Origin: Pseudobdellovibrionaceae bacterium
Lineage (GTDB): Bacteria; Bdellovibrionota; Bdellovibrionia; Bdellovibrionales; UBA1609
Direction of reading: 5' to 3'
Length of the DNA: 64,000 nt
Assembly: GCA_020635075.1 (NCBI GenBank)
Contig: JACKAM010000001.1
Coordinates: forward strand, 372,001-436,000
Positions 8,560-18,031 of this stretch are shown here, piece after piece. Below the pieces are notes generated by a model, which saw only the letters and a program-made list of their open reading frames with translations, was not told the origin of the DNA and ran no database searches. Made by a program: the position numbers and the translations under genes. Positions within the stretch are counted from its first letter, which is position 1, and each line of letters opens with the position of its first letter.

Positions 8560-9528
8560 TTACTGAATTTCCCCGAGTAAGGGTCGAATTGTGTCACCGA
8601 GGACCTGATTGCCCCAGGGGTTGTAGTGCCCGTCGAGCGGGATTTCCATGCGTTCCAAATCATGGGGAGGGTAGGATTTTCTTAGGTCGTGGTGAACATG
8701 AGTTCCATCGGTCAAACACCTGGGAAGCTCAGCATGACTCTGTCTGGGAAGGGTGACCACTATCAATTGGCTCTGGGGTTGGTCCCGCTTAATGAGTTCT
8801 TCTATGCGAGCTATGATCCTACAGGTGAGATCGCGGGCGCGACCTTCCGCAAAAATGGGAAAGTAAAGTCCGAGCCGTTGAACCAGATCCAACTGAGCAA
8901 ACCAGGAATAAAACTGAGTGAGGTAGGGCTTGGACTCACTGAATAGGCCTGAATACCTCAGCTCACCTGTATCGGTGATCTCGTAGTGGGGGGTGTTGCG
9001 CCCCCAGAGGCCAATGACATTGGAGTATCCATATGCTCTACGGTAATGAAATGGAGCATGAAGGTAAACGAATGTCCCCTTTGTGGGAGACATATCTTTG
9101 AGGACATTAGTGAACTCCAACCGTGCCAAAAAACTATTTGGACCTTGTCCCCGAAAAGCAAAGTTGTAAGGCATCACCTTTGGGTTGTTTTTGACGAGAT
9201 GAAAAAGGATAGTTTCGTTATCATTCACACCTTCTCCAAAACCAAGTGATCCCCCAAAAACGGTCAGATGGACCTGTGGCGATTCGACTACTGACGGAGT
9301 GAGTCTCTCTCCGAACTGGCCAAAACTATAGGTCACTTTATAGACCGTTTCGTTGGCAACGACTTTGTGCACCTCAGTTTTGACCAGGGGGAGTGGCAGG
9401 TAACCCACTTTGGGGTCAACATAAGTATAGGGGCTGGATTGGGTCTCCTGAGGAACCCCAGTCTTGGCTGCCGAACCAAGGCTGAAGGCAAAGGCCAAAA
9501 AAACCAGGTATCTGGGAAGGGAAGTCAT
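8560..9528 (-). CDS. Secreted SGNH-like protein
   Basis: A signal peptide (residues 1-20, ending GSAAKTG) precedes a 300-residue SGNH-like domain. Block I reads VFGGSLGFGEG, with Gly where the Asp of GDS is usual but the Ser kept, and block V reads PLDGHYNPWGNQVLGD with a D-x-H pair. This matches the AlgX/DHHW-like arrangement also seen in the protein at 1793, though the two are only distantly alike. Hydrolase or acyltransferase activity on an envelope glycan is inferred. It is divergent from the radical SAM gene at 9637. Confidence 0.7.
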   Translation of the reverse strand: MTSLPRYLVFLAFAFSLGSAAKTGVPQETQSSPYTYVDPKVGYLPLPLVKTEVHKVVANETVYKVTYSFGQFGERLTPSVVESPQVHLTVFGGSLGFGEGVNDNETILFHLVKNNPKVMPYNFAFRGQGPNSFLARLEFTNVLKDMSPTKGTFVYLHAPFHYRRAYGYSNVIGLWGRNTPHYEITDTGELRYSGLFSESKPYLTQFYSWFAQLDLVQRLGLYFPIFAEGRARDLTCRIIARIEELIKRDQPQSQLIVVTLPRQSHAELPRCLTDGTHVHHDLRKSYPPHDLERMEIPLDGHYNPWGNQVLGDTIRPLLGEIQ

Positions 9529-9636
9529 TGCAAAATTGTATTTCTCAACGACCCTCCAGTCAAATCGAGGTAAATCTCCGGGTGCCCTTGTTTAGGAGGG
9601 GAGAATCTTCTATCCTCTCAAATATCGGGGGCCGCA

Positions 9637-10857
9637 TTGAAGAAGGATACCGTCCATTGTCTCTTACCTCATATCGCCATCAATATTCATCCTACGGGGG
9701 GAGTCCGCCAGTGCATCAGTGGCACTCAGGATTTGGGCTCATTGAATGGCCAGGATCTGAAATCCATTTGGAACAGTGATTCCTACTCCGCCTTGCGCAG
9801 GGTGAGGCCTGGAGATCCCTGGCCTTCAGTTTGCCGGGTGTGCGAAGAGAGGGAAATGGCCGGGTTGAAATCCAGGCGGGAGATTTTTAGGGACAACTGG
9901 GAAGAGGAGTTTGCAGGTGGGCCTGAAGTTGATGTCGGTGGCACGGTGCCCGATATTCGTTTTCTGGATATCGCTGTTTCAAACAAATGCAATATGTGGT
10001 GTCGATCCTGTAACTCGGAGTTTAGTTCCTCTTGGGAAAAGTACCAAGCTCAACTTTCGCCAGACTTGGGGCTAACGGACAATGCGAATACAGGGGCGGG
10101 TCAGGGAGTCAAAGGTTCTCGACTGAGCGACATCCTTTCTTTGTTACCTTATTGTCAGAATCTCCAACGTCTCACATTAAAGGGTGGGGAGCCATTTTTT
10201 GACAAGGACTCACTACTATTTTTGGAGACGATTGCTAACATGGACATTTGTCGCGACATGACTTTGTCCATTGTGACCAATGCTTCTATTGTTTCTTCTA
10301 AGATTTTGAGGGTGCTGGAGAATTTTAACAAAGTCCGCCTATCTTATAGTATTGACGGGAGTGATGTTGTTCATCGCTACCTGAGAGGGGATTCTTTTGC
10401 GGTAGACAAACTTGCCAATAATATTCGTCAGTTTCGACAGCTACCAAACTTAGAGGAGTTGCCCATTCTTCCCACGATTCAGGTTTACAATGTCTTGGAC
10501 TTGGAAAATCTTTATGACTGGTGCCAATCCGAGCTAAATACGCGGCCCACGTTTTACCAAGTTCTGGTCTCTCCAGAAATCCTTCATGTAAAGGTTTTGC
10601 CGCCTTGGTTTCGGCTGGAAATCAGCAAGCAGCTGACGGAGTTCAAGCTCAAAATTGCTGAAACCGATCTCAAGAATGCCGAATTACTTGGCCGCATAAT
10701 CAGCCTTTTGAGTGTCAAAACTGAATACAAGGACCTGGAACATAACCAGCCGTTGTATTTTGACAAATTTGTCCGCTACACAAAGGAAGTGGATCGGTTA
10801 AGGAAACAGAGCATTCTTGATGCCATCCCGGAGTTTAGGGCGTTCGAAGCCTTCTAA
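9637..10857 (+). CDS. Radical SAM protein with an N-terminal twitch-like cluster
   Basis: The N-terminus reads CLLPHIAINIHPTGGVRQC followed by a second Cys pair (CRVCEE), the pattern of twitch/SPASM-like auxiliary iron-sulfur sites placed before the radical SAM core. The core motif CNMWCRSC (Cys118, Cys122, Cys125) binds the 4Fe-4S cluster that cleaves S-adenosylmethionine. LTLKGGEPFFD is the GGE motif and YSIDGSD follows in the barrel. The start is TTG 9637 with a G-rich stretch upstream. It is convergent with another radical SAM gene five bases away. The substrate is unknown; peptide modification is one possibility. Confidence 0.85.
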   Translation: MKKDTVHCLLPHIAINIHPTGGVRQCISGTQDLGSLNGQDLKSIWNSDSYSALRRVRPGDPWPSVCRVCEEREMAGLKSRREIFRDNWEEEFAGGPEVDVGGTVPDIRFLDIAVSNKCNMWCRSCNSEFSSSWEKYQAQLSPDLGLTDNANTGAGQGVKGSRLSDILSLLPYCQNLQRLTLKGGEPFFDKDSLLFLETIANMDICRDMTLSIVTNASIVSSKILRVLENFNKVRLSYSIDGSDVVHRYLRGDSFAVDKLANNIRQFRQLPNLEELPILPTIQVYNVLDLENLYDWCQSELNTRPTFYQVLVSPEILHVKVLPPWFRLEISKQLTEFKLKIAETDLKNAELLGRIISLLSVKTEYKDLEHNQPLYFDKFVRYTKEVDRLRKQSILDAIPEFRAFEAF

Positions 10858-10862
10858 GGAGG

Positions 10863-11954
10863 TTACTTTTTAGATAGACGAACCTGGTCGGCGAAATCAG
10901 GATGAAAGCGGGTCACCTTTAAGTCTGTCCCACATCGACACCAGCCGGGAGTGCAAATTAAGGGACTTTCTTCGATAGTGAATCCATTGTTGATGTGTCC
11001 CATTTTTTTGACCCTACAACTCCCAGCAAAAACATTGCCCTTTTCATCGATGTAAATCGATTGATTTCCTGCCCAGCACAACCAATCCTGGTAATTGTTT
11101 TCTCCACGCATCAGAAAATCATTAACGTTTTGCGGACGTCGCTCAAAGCGGATGTTTGAACCTTCACGGACCTCGTAGACGGATTCAACCTGGTTGAAGT
11201 TGGCCACGCCCCCCCATTCTCTGTCCCAATCCTCAAGAATCTGCAGCTCCTCGGCCGAATAGTAGTCAACAGGGACATCTTCATCAAAAATCAGATCGGG
11301 GTCCTGGTGTCCGTCGATCAGAGGATTCTCATAGGGTTTTACAAACTGAGGAGAGGTCCCAAGGGAGGATCGGTGCAGCAGTGGGCGCACCCGGCGCAAG
11401 GTCACTGGGATATCCAGCTTCCGCAAGCGGTCGGCCACCTGACGAACGTGATCTAGCTCACCGGGAACAACCATAACTTGAACATGGATCCACCTTTTGT
11501 TTTCTCCAAACTTGTGATTGAGCTGTCGATGGAGTCCTTCAATCACTTCGAGAACCTTTTCCCGCTGGGGATTCTCCAGCTGGTAGGAGATAATCATGAT
11601 GTCGAGCCAATTCATGGCTTCGACAAAAAACTCCAGCGGCCTCATACCATTGGTCATCGTCCCAAGATAATGAACTCCACCATCCTCCTTGAGAATTCGT
11701 AAAATTTCTAGGAAGTCCGGATTGAGTGCCGGTTCTCCGCCGGTGAGAACCATTTCCAGATATCGATCGGAAAAGTTGGCGCGGATGTGTTGGATGGCAC
11801 TTTTTACCATCTCCACAGAAAGGTAAGGGGAAATTTGGTCGTGATGGTCGCAATACGAGCAGTTCAAATTGCAGCGTAGGCCTGTAAACCAAAGAAATCG
11901 GGTGAGTTTGTCATGATTTGGGTTGAGAGCCTCCACGGCAACCAATCTCTCCAA
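10863..11954 (-). CDS. Radical SAM protein with a C-terminal Cys-rich extension
   Basis: The CxxxCxxC motif CNLNCSYC (Cys28, Cys32, Cys35) and MVLTGGEPALNP place it in the radical SAM superfamily. The C-terminus carries further cysteines (DWLCWAGN, FAGSCRVKKMG, ICTPGWCRCGTD), likely an auxiliary SPASM-like cluster. The start is TTG 11954 with AAGGAG 8 bases upstream. It belongs to the same broad class as its convergent neighbour but the two are not close copies. The substrate is unknown and no precursor peptide is obvious next to it. Confidence 0.85.
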   Translation of the reverse strand: MERLVAVEALNPNHDKLTRFLWFTGLRCNLNCSYCDHHDQISPYLSVEMVKSAIQHIRANFSDRYLEMVLTGGEPALNPDFLEILRILKEDGGVHYLGTMTNGMRPLEFFVEAMNWLDIMIISYQLENPQREKVLEVIEGLHRQLNHKFGENKRWIHVQVMVVPGELDHVRQVADRLRKLDIPVTLRRVRPLLHRSSLGTSPQFVKPYENPLIDGHQDPDLIFDEDVPVDYYSAEELQILEDWDREWGGVANFNQVESVYEVREGSNIRFERRPQNVNDFLMRGENNYQDWLCWAGNQSIYIDEKGNVFAGSCRVKKMGHINNGFTIEESPLICTPGWCRCGTDLKVTRFHPDFADQVRLSKK

Positions 11955-12088
11955 AATCGGGCTCCTTCCGCCTTTTTGGGTAGGCTAACAAAGATTCGAC
12001 TCAGCTAATAGTTCTTTGTGAATCACAGTCTTAATGCTCCGGGTTAGGGTGACCGGGAACTCAACAACCTACCTAATGGAGGAATTCC

Positions 12089-12808
12089 ATGCGCTTGTTA
12101 CTCTTTATATTGGTTGGCCTTGGTACTTTTTTTCCCGCCTTTGCCCACCAGAACTCTGGCAATCTTACCCCGATCTACTTGGTCCGCCACAACATGGTGG
12201 TTTCTTTTGAAAGAGGAGTGGTTTCACTGTCACTTGGTGACACTTATTTTGTCGAAAATGTGCAGATTAAGGCCCAATCCGCTAACCGTTGGGATTCCCA
12301 AGGGCAGGTGATGGCCAACGGCAAAATCAAGGGTACGGTGTTTGTTCCTGGTGTAGACCCCGACTACACGGTTACGGTCCGGGAAAATACTTCTACCATT
12401 GAATTTCGCACCGACAAGAACTCTGTGCGCTATCTTCAAGTCATTGCATATGTTAGACCAATTGATCGCCCTCAATACCACCGAGACTATGGTCACGCCT
12501 ACAATTCCCAGATTGCCCGGTTTTCCAATCATGTCCTAAAACTTGTTGATGCTTTGATTCCACATAGTCATCCCCAGGACCAGATCGATTATTTGATGCC
12601 ATTAAGAAAGGTGGCGATCCAGGCTCTGGCTATTGCTGAAGCTCGTGGTGATGCCAGCGGCAGTGCCCGCCCTTACTTTTATGCCTTGTTGGAAACTCTG
12701 GACGCTATTGAACCTTTTCTTGATGATAAAGCGGAGATCACAGCCGTCTATGAACTTGTTTTAGCGGTCAAAATGGATCGGGAAAAAATTCGACGGAGCC
12801 TCGACTAA
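12089..12808 (+). CDS. Exported protein of unknown function
   Basis: A clean signal peptide (residues 1-19, ending FPAFA) follows an ATG with GGAGG 6 bases upstream. Residues 25-125 look like a beta-sandwich and the remaining 110 residues are helical. No catalytic motif was recognised. The gene stands alone, with a hairpin at 12824 after it and the radical SAM gene divergent upstream. Confidence 0.7.
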   Translation: MRLLLFILVGLGTFFPAFAHQNSGNLTPIYLVRHNMVVSFERGVVSLSLGDTYFVENVQIKAQSANRWDSQGQVMANGKIKGTVFVPGVDPDYTVTVRENTSTIEFRTDKNSVRYLQVIAYVRPIDRPQYHRDYGHAYNSQIARFSNHVLKLVDALIPHSHPQDQIDYLMPLRKVAIQALAIAEARGDASGSARPYFYALLETLDAIEPFLDDKAEITAVYELVLAVKMDREKIRRSLD

Positions 12809-12823
12809 AGATTTCACCAGCCA

Positions 12824-12854
12824 CGCGGCCCCTGAAATAACTTCAGGGGCCGCG
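12824..12854 (+). terminator. GC-rich hairpin after the exported protein gene
   Basis: A 13-bp stem (GCGGCCCCTGAA and its complement) with a 5-base loop lies 16 bases beyond the stop codon. The T-tract is poor (GGAATTTG), so termination efficiency is uncertain. Confidence 0.6.
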
Positions 12855-12955
12855 GAATTTGCCCATATCTATTACAGCATAGACTCTTTCGCCTTGGTTC
12901 GAATCAATCGTATCAGTTATCTAGGGATAAGTGATGAGTCAAAAAGGACGGTAGT

Positions 12956-13744
12956 ATGAAGGCGCGAAACTGGTTTCTCGTGATCCTCTTTTCCATAGTT
13001 CTAGGAGCCTCCGGCTCAGCAGGCAATCAATTTGATGTTCCTGCTCGCATCGTTCAGGCCTGGTTGGCCTTCGAAAACTTTGGCCCCAATGATTTCAATG
13101 GCAGCGGAATTCGCAACTTCTACTCAGACAGCCAAGGCAATGGAGACAAGCCAGAGACTCTAAGTCTTAGGACAGCGGCCCAGATTTCTGGGCACAAAAT
13201 ATGGAGTTCAAAGGGGCCCCACAGCGACTATATCTTGTACTGGCCGGAAAAAGAGACACGATTTGGGCATTACAACCCAGCCTTTGTCCGTTGGGCGATC
13301 AACAATATGGTTCCAGGTTACAACTGGGGTCTTCGCTGGGTACGGCCTATCATGCAGCCTATCTATGACACTCACTTTCGACGGCTTGCACGGATCTTTT
13401 GGATTTCCTATCGAATCATCCAACCGCGCATCGAAAGTGTCGCCGGGAAGTATCAGGGGTGGTGTAAGCGTGGGAATTGGGGGCTGCAGAGAGCCATCAG
13501 TTTTAAAGATGGGCGCCAGGATTATGTTCCCTCTAAGGCCCTGGTCCCGGGAGAAGACAAGTACTACCGCACAACCCATATGGAGATGGCCGCCTCTTGG
13601 TGGGCCCGTCGCCAGATCGACGGCACATTCTCATTATTTGTTGAGGGCCTCAGGCGGCTTCTCAAGACCTATGATCCTGATTTTTGGAATATTGACCTGG
13701 GATATTTGCCCCGGTCAGTGCGGGTTGAAACCTATTGGAACTAA
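12956..13744 (+). CDS. Exported protein of unknown function, first in a five-gene operon
   Basis: The 262-residue product starts with a signal peptide ending near GASGSAG. The body is rich in Trp, Tyr and Arg (YWPEKETRFGHYNP, WWARRQIDG) and has no recognised domain. The high aromatic content would fit glycan or peptidoglycan binding, but that is speculative. It leads an operon that continues through 19524 with gaps of under 30 bases. Confidence 0.65.
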   Translation: MKARNWFLVILFSIVLGASGSAGNQFDVPARIVQAWLAFENFGPNDFNGSGIRNFYSDSQGNGDKPETLSLRTAAQISGHKIWSSKGPHSDYILYWPEKETRFGHYNPAFVRWAINNMVPGYNWGLRWVRPIMQPIYDTHFRRLARIFWISYRIIQPRIESVAGKYQGWCKRGNWGLQRAISFKDGRQDYVPSKALVPGEDKYYRTTHMEMAASWWARRQIDGTFSLFVEGLRRLLKTYDPDFWNIDLGYLPRSVRVETYWN

Positions 13745-13770
13745 TCCTGAAATCAATGAGGAGAGATTTC

Positions 13771-14508
13771 ATGTTGCAGACCATTCGCCTTCTTGTTGTC
13801 AGTCTTATGCTCGGGTTATTCCTTGGAGCGAACGCCCAGGCTGCGGAGAGCAAATCCGATAGTTTTGATATGATGAAATCCCTCGATGGCATTTATGGCC
13901 AGCTGGAGTTCATCGACCAGGAAGGTATTCACGATTACTACCGAGCCCGACTTCATATTTTGAAAAAGAATGTCAACGAGGCTCGGGAGATCGTGGCCAC
14001 TGAATCCCAGTGGTCCTCTAAACCGGGAAATGCGCTAAGAAAGATGCTCCTCCATTTTAAGTTTTCAACCATTTTTTTTCAGCGCATTGAAACCGATTGG
14101 ACTTTAGATTCGATTAGCGAGATCACCAAGTCGGTTGCTGAAATACGCGAGCGGGTGGGCTCAGATCTGCCCACCTACATAGCCGACAGCCTGGAGGCCA
14201 TCCTTCGCCATTACAAAGCCCTGATTGAGAATCCGGCCACAAGTGAGAACTTCCGTGGTCTGTTGAGAGGGCAAATGGGACAGTTAATAGATATCATCGG
14301 CGCTGCAAAGGCTTCCGGTGATCGAACGACGGCTTTTCTTAATGGCCAGGCGGCCTATGCCATGATCACCCAAACCTACAATTTCTTGTATGCCGAGTTT
14401 CCTAGTGGCATCGAAACCCTGGAGATTATCGGCACCAACGAGTTTATCGGTGAGTATGTTGAGGCCGAACTGGCCAAGGTCCCGGTGACCCAGAAAGGGG
14501 CGCAGTAA
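13771..14508 (+). CDS. Exported helical protein of unknown function
   Basis: I choose ATG 13771, which has GAGGAG 8 bases upstream and begins MLQTIRLLVVSLMLGL, a signal peptide ending ANAQA. The mature protein, about 220 residues, is predicted to be almost all helix, with no cysteines and no recognised motif. It is the second gene of the 12956-19524 operon and ends two bases before the TTG start of the next gene, suggesting coupled translation. Confidence 0.68.
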   Translation: MLQTIRLLVVSLMLGLFLGANAQAAESKSDSFDMMKSLDGIYGQLEFIDQEGIHDYYRARLHILKKNVNEAREIVATESQWSSKPGNALRKMLLHFKFSTIFFQRIETDWTLDSISEITKSVAEIRERVGSDLPTYIADSLEAILRHYKALIENPATSENFRGLLRGQMGQLIDIIGAAKASGDRTTAFLNGQAAYAMITQTYNFLYAEFPSGIETLEIIGTNEFIGEYVEAELAKVPVTQKGAQ

Positions 14509-14510
14509 GT

Positions 14511-16457
14511 TTGGAGCGCACCCTAGCTGATTCAATCCAATCTAACTTGCCCCAGCGCGTGGAGCTGATGTGGGACATCAGGGATCAGGGAGATACCCCT
14601 CGCTGTCAGGAGGAGTATCTAAATCTGTGCTTGGATCTGGGCTTGAATCAGACAAAACCTTTAGCATCCAGAATTTGCCAACTTCTGGATATGGGAGTGA
14701 ACGGCAGTTTGACCCAGGAAATCTTACTCCTGGAGATCGCAATTTGGAGGGGACGACTTGAGTTGGATCGGGCCGATCAGGCCTTGGCGGAACTGGAAAA
14801 GTACTGCCATGAAAAGATGATCCCCTTGAGTGGACGATTTCAGTTTCAGGCTGGCCTCAATTGCTTGGCTAGGCAGCACTTTGAAAAAGGGTCCTATTAC
14901 TTCTCTTTGGCCAAGCGGCAAAGTGAGTTGCGCGAAAGTGAATCGAAGATCAGCGTCAAGGCCTACTTCAACTTGATCTTGTGCCTCGAGGTCATGGGTC
15001 ACGATGTGAATTCTCACCTCAAGAGGTTTCGCAGCCAGTTTTCTCGCTGGCAAAATGAAGACTGGGCGCGGCCCATCCGCCAGCAATTGATGGCCCTTGC
15101 CGCGCGCACAGCTTTTGATCACTTGAATTTGGAAGAGCTGAGGGCGATTGCCAAGGAAGTGGACCCAGGTCAACAGGTGGCGTTCACCATGGCATTTCTT
15201 TCCTCCCTGATATGGCTTTGTTTTCCTGAGGGCAAGCAGGGGGTAGAATCCTTGGTTGAGATTCAAACCGAGGGCAAGCAAAATTGGTTGTCACAGTATA
15301 GACTCAATACCATTAAGGGATTGTTGGTGACCCACGACCTCAAGTCCCCAGTCAAGCTCGACGCCAAGATTGAGCGACTCTACTGTTGGACTCATAAATG
15401 GCTCCGGTCTCCGAACGAGTTCGGCTTAAACAAAGTGAAATCTATCGTCGATAATATTGGTCACCTCAGCGGAGACGAAATTGTCTCCATGACTACCGTC
15501 AAGATGTTGGAAAACTCCCTGCGCTGGATCGCGCTGTTTTCTGGACGGCCATCAGAGGAAGTGGAAGGGGCTGTTCACTGTGTGAATTCGGCGATGCGCA
15601 ATGAGAATCGTTTGTTGAGCAATGAGTCTCAGTTATTGGATGCATTGTTTGCCTTACGCGATGGTCGAGTGGAGTTGGCAACTGATAGTCTAAAGGCAAT
15701 TTACACTGATGGGCGCCCCTCTCATGTTGACGGAAGGCAAATGGCTGATCAGTTCATTTCCGTCTTTGCCTCGGCCCTGATGAATGGAAATGACCTACTG
15801 GTTCCGGAAGGTTTGGAAATTCTATACGGAGCCTTCCGGCCTATGCTGGTTCAAGGATCAGGAGAGGAGTCGAATGGCATTCGTTTGGATATGGGCCGCC
15901 ATAAAATTCAAATTGTACAAAATGGTGAAGTGACTGATGAGCGGCAATCTGAATCATTGGCTCGCCTGTTGTTGGCACTTTCGCTGAACGGCCCCAGAAG
16001 TAAGGACTACTTGCTGTCCTTTTGCTTCGGCATCAGTGGCTATGATCCCATCAACCATGACCCCAAAATTGCCAATTTGATTTCAAAAGCCAATCGGGTT
16101 TTGGAGCCATATGGTGTGGTCAGATCTTCTCGGGGCGTGGTTTTTTTAGAGTCGTCCATTGAGAATTGGTCCTTCCTTGGGACCAATGCCTACTCCCTTC
16201 AGGGATTTGAGTTGTATCCAGTCGGTGAGGACTTGAGTGGCATTTGTGCATCACCCGCTGAAGATCCTGGCAAAGGCAAACTGGATGGCTGGATGTCGCG
16301 CTCGCGGATTCAAGATAACCTAGGTGTATCAAAGGCAACCGCCACTAGAATCATTAGCAAGTGGCTCGCCAAGGGTGACATCGAACGCAAGGGAAACGGC
16401 AAGAACACCCGCTATCGTTTTCCCAATGGGTCCGTGCCTGGAATGGAGGCCTACTAA
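14511..16457 (+). CDS. Large cytoplasmic helical protein with C-terminal winged-helix DNA-binding domain
   Basis: The 648-residue product has no signal peptide. Residues 1-420 are helical and could be a TPR-like scaffold. Around residues 470-540 a segment (SLARLLLALSLNG then LISKANRVLEPYG) resembles an OmpR/SARP-type winged helix. Residues about 596-640 (SRIQDNLGVSKATATRIISK and following) are a clear helix-turn-helix with a wing, MarR-like. It is probably a regulator of this operon. The start is TTG 14511; ATG 14568 is an alternative. All its operon partners are predicted exported, so it is the only cytoplasmic member. Confidence 0.65.
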   Translation: MERTLADSIQSNLPQRVELMWDIRDQGDTPRCQEEYLNLCLDLGLNQTKPLASRICQLLDMGVNGSLTQEILLLEIAIWRGRLELDRADQALAELEKYCHEKMIPLSGRFQFQAGLNCLARQHFEKGSYYFSLAKRQSELRESESKISVKAYFNLILCLEVMGHDVNSHLKRFRSQFSRWQNEDWARPIRQQLMALAARTAFDHLNLEELRAIAKEVDPGQQVAFTMAFLSSLIWLCFPEGKQGVESLVEIQTEGKQNWLSQYRLNTIKGLLVTHDLKSPVKLDAKIERLYCWTHKWLRSPNEFGLNKVKSIVDNIGHLSGDEIVSMTTVKMLENSLRWIALFSGRPSEEVEGAVHCVNSAMRNENRLLSNESQLLDALFALRDGRVELATDSLKAIYTDGRPSHVDGRQMADQFISVFASALMNGNDLLVPEGLEILYGAFRPMLVQGSGEESNGIRLDMGRHKIQIVQNGEVTDERQSESLARLLLALSLNGPRSKDYLLSFCFGISGYDPINHDPKIANLISKANRVLEPYGVVRSSRGVVFLESSIENWSFLGTNAYSLQGFELYPVGEDLSGICASPAEDPGKGKLDGWMSRSRIQDNLGVSKATATRIISKWLAKGDIERKGNGKNTRYRFPNGSVPGMEAY

Positions 16458-18031
16458 TGAAAAGGTGTTCGCTGGCGGTTTGGACACTGTTATCTCTATT
16501 AATTCTAACTGCGGCAGCTGGTGGTCTCACGGCTACGGCTGGCGAGGACCACGCTGTAAAGGTTGTGAGCTCCTACTGCGGAATGTTTGATATCGAAGAC
16601 CTGCAGCGGCGAGGATCTGGAGTTCTCCTCACCCGAAAAGATCAGGTCTATGTGCTGACGTCCGATCACGTGGTCTACCACGCAAATCAACAGGCTGGGT
16701 TTTGTCACAAGATTGTTGTAAACGGACGAAGCTATGAGGCTCAGCTGTCATCAGTGAGCTTTGCCCATGGTTTGGCCCTTTTGAAGTTGAATGCTTTGCC
16801 GGACGGCAGTCAGGCTTTGAGCTTTGAGTCCCTTTATGAGGGGCTCAAGGCTTGTCATTTTCCGGGTCCTGCCGAGCTCATTTCCTATGGATTCACCTGG
16901 AGGTCTGAGTCGGTGACTTCCGGAAAGGGCCAGGTATTGAACCCGAGGTCGGAGCGACATCTTTTGCCGGCAATTGAATTTATGCTCGAATCAGATCTGT
17001 ATTCAGAGCTTGGCATGAGTGGAGGCCCGGTGTTTGACCCACAAGGTGAAGGCTTTGCCGGTCTACTGAGCCATCAGTTCTTAGTGCGTGACCTGGGTGG
17101 TGAGAGTCGGGCGGTGAGTAAAAGGGATGTTGTGGGCGCCGATACGAAAGCAATCAACGGTCTCATTATCCCAGCTTGTCCAATTGCCTTGTGGTTGACA
17201 GATACTTTTGCAGGAGCCGCCCCACTGGCTTTGGATGCTCAGTCACAAATGAATGGACAGGAAGCAACCCTCATTGGACAAGTGCGCTTTCAGGTGACCA
17301 ACTGCCAGAAGGGCGAGGACTGGGAACCCATCGGCGGACGAATTTCGGGTAAAGCTGCGGACCTTCCTGATTTGAGGCGAAAGTTTAGAGCAGGTCTAAT
17401 TCATCGAGGCTCGGGAGACGGTGTCGGCATTGGCGGCATGATGATGGACGACTTCAACCAGTGCTCCATTGATTTGAGTTGGGAAAATTCTGATTCCCAG
17501 ACAACTTGGCCCTTTTCGTTTCAACAGGAGTGGTTTTCTGCTGTTCGCAGTGCGGCCTACCAGAGAGCCAAGGTCACCGTGGATTCGGTGTTGCTCAACG
17601 GAGAGATTCATCTACTAAACGGTTCGCTGAGTCGCTTCTTTGCATTGCTGAGACGAGGCGGGCTGCCGCTGACTCGGGTATCTTCTCTTAATCATCCCGA
17701 ACAGCAAACCTTAAACGAACTCCAGGTGCTCAACGGTCTTGTGAGCAGGTCGATGGAGACTCTCGATAAGCCCTGGAGGCAGTTGGCTGCACGCGATCCT
17801 CTTGTCGGTGTCCTCAGAAAAGAAATCCTTGAAGTGATCTCGACTGTGGCAGGCGGTCATCACCAGGTGGTGTGCGAAGATCGTCTGGCTCAGCTCATCC
17901 AGTCTCCCGCCTGGTCCCGGCTCTATTTGGGGTCTGGCTTTGACAGCGATCAGGTAATTGAACTGAAAGCCTTGTTGAATAGACTCAAAACCACTCTCGG
18001 TCATTTGACCATTACCAGAGGTTGCCAATGA
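16457..18031 (+). CDS. Secreted trypsin-like (S1/HtrA-fold) protein, catalytic Asp apparently missing
   Basis: After a signal peptide (about residues 1-29), residues 50-250 have the chymotrypsin-like fold. His71 in VLTSDHVVY and Ser188 in LGMSGGPVFD match the catalytic His and Ser. At the position where HtrA-like proteases read DLALL, this protein has HGLALLKL (Gly105), so the triad Asp seems replaced. It may be a pseudoprotease or use another acid. The remaining 270 residues are unassigned, with a beta-rich then helical part. The ATG overlaps the preceding stop (TAATG), and the next gene overlaps its stop (ATGA). Confidence 0.78.
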   Translation: MKRCSLAVWTLLSLLILTAAAGGLTATAGEDHAVKVVSSYCGMFDIEDLQRRGSGVLLTRKDQVYVLTSDHVVYHANQQAGFCHKIVVNGRSYEAQLSSVSFAHGLALLKLNALPDGSQALSFESLYEGLKACHFPGPAELISYGFTWRSESVTSGKGQVLNPRSERHLLPAIEFMLESDLYSELGMSGGPVFDPQGEGFAGLLSHQFLVRDLGGESRAVSKRDVVGADTKAINGLIIPACPIALWLTDTFAGAAPLALDAQSQMNGQEATLIGQVRFQVTNCQKGEDWEPIGGRISGKAADLPDLRRKFRAGLIHRGSGDGVGIGGMMMDDFNQCSIDLSWENSDSQTTWPFSFQQEWFSAVRSAAYQRAKVTVDSVLLNGEIHLLNGSLSRFFALLRRGGLPLTRVSSLNHPEQQTLNELQVLNGLVSRSMETLDKPWRQLAARDPLVGVLRKEILEVISTVAGGHHQVVCEDRLAQLIQSPAWSRLYLGSGFDSDQVIELKALLNRLKTTLGHLTITRGCQ

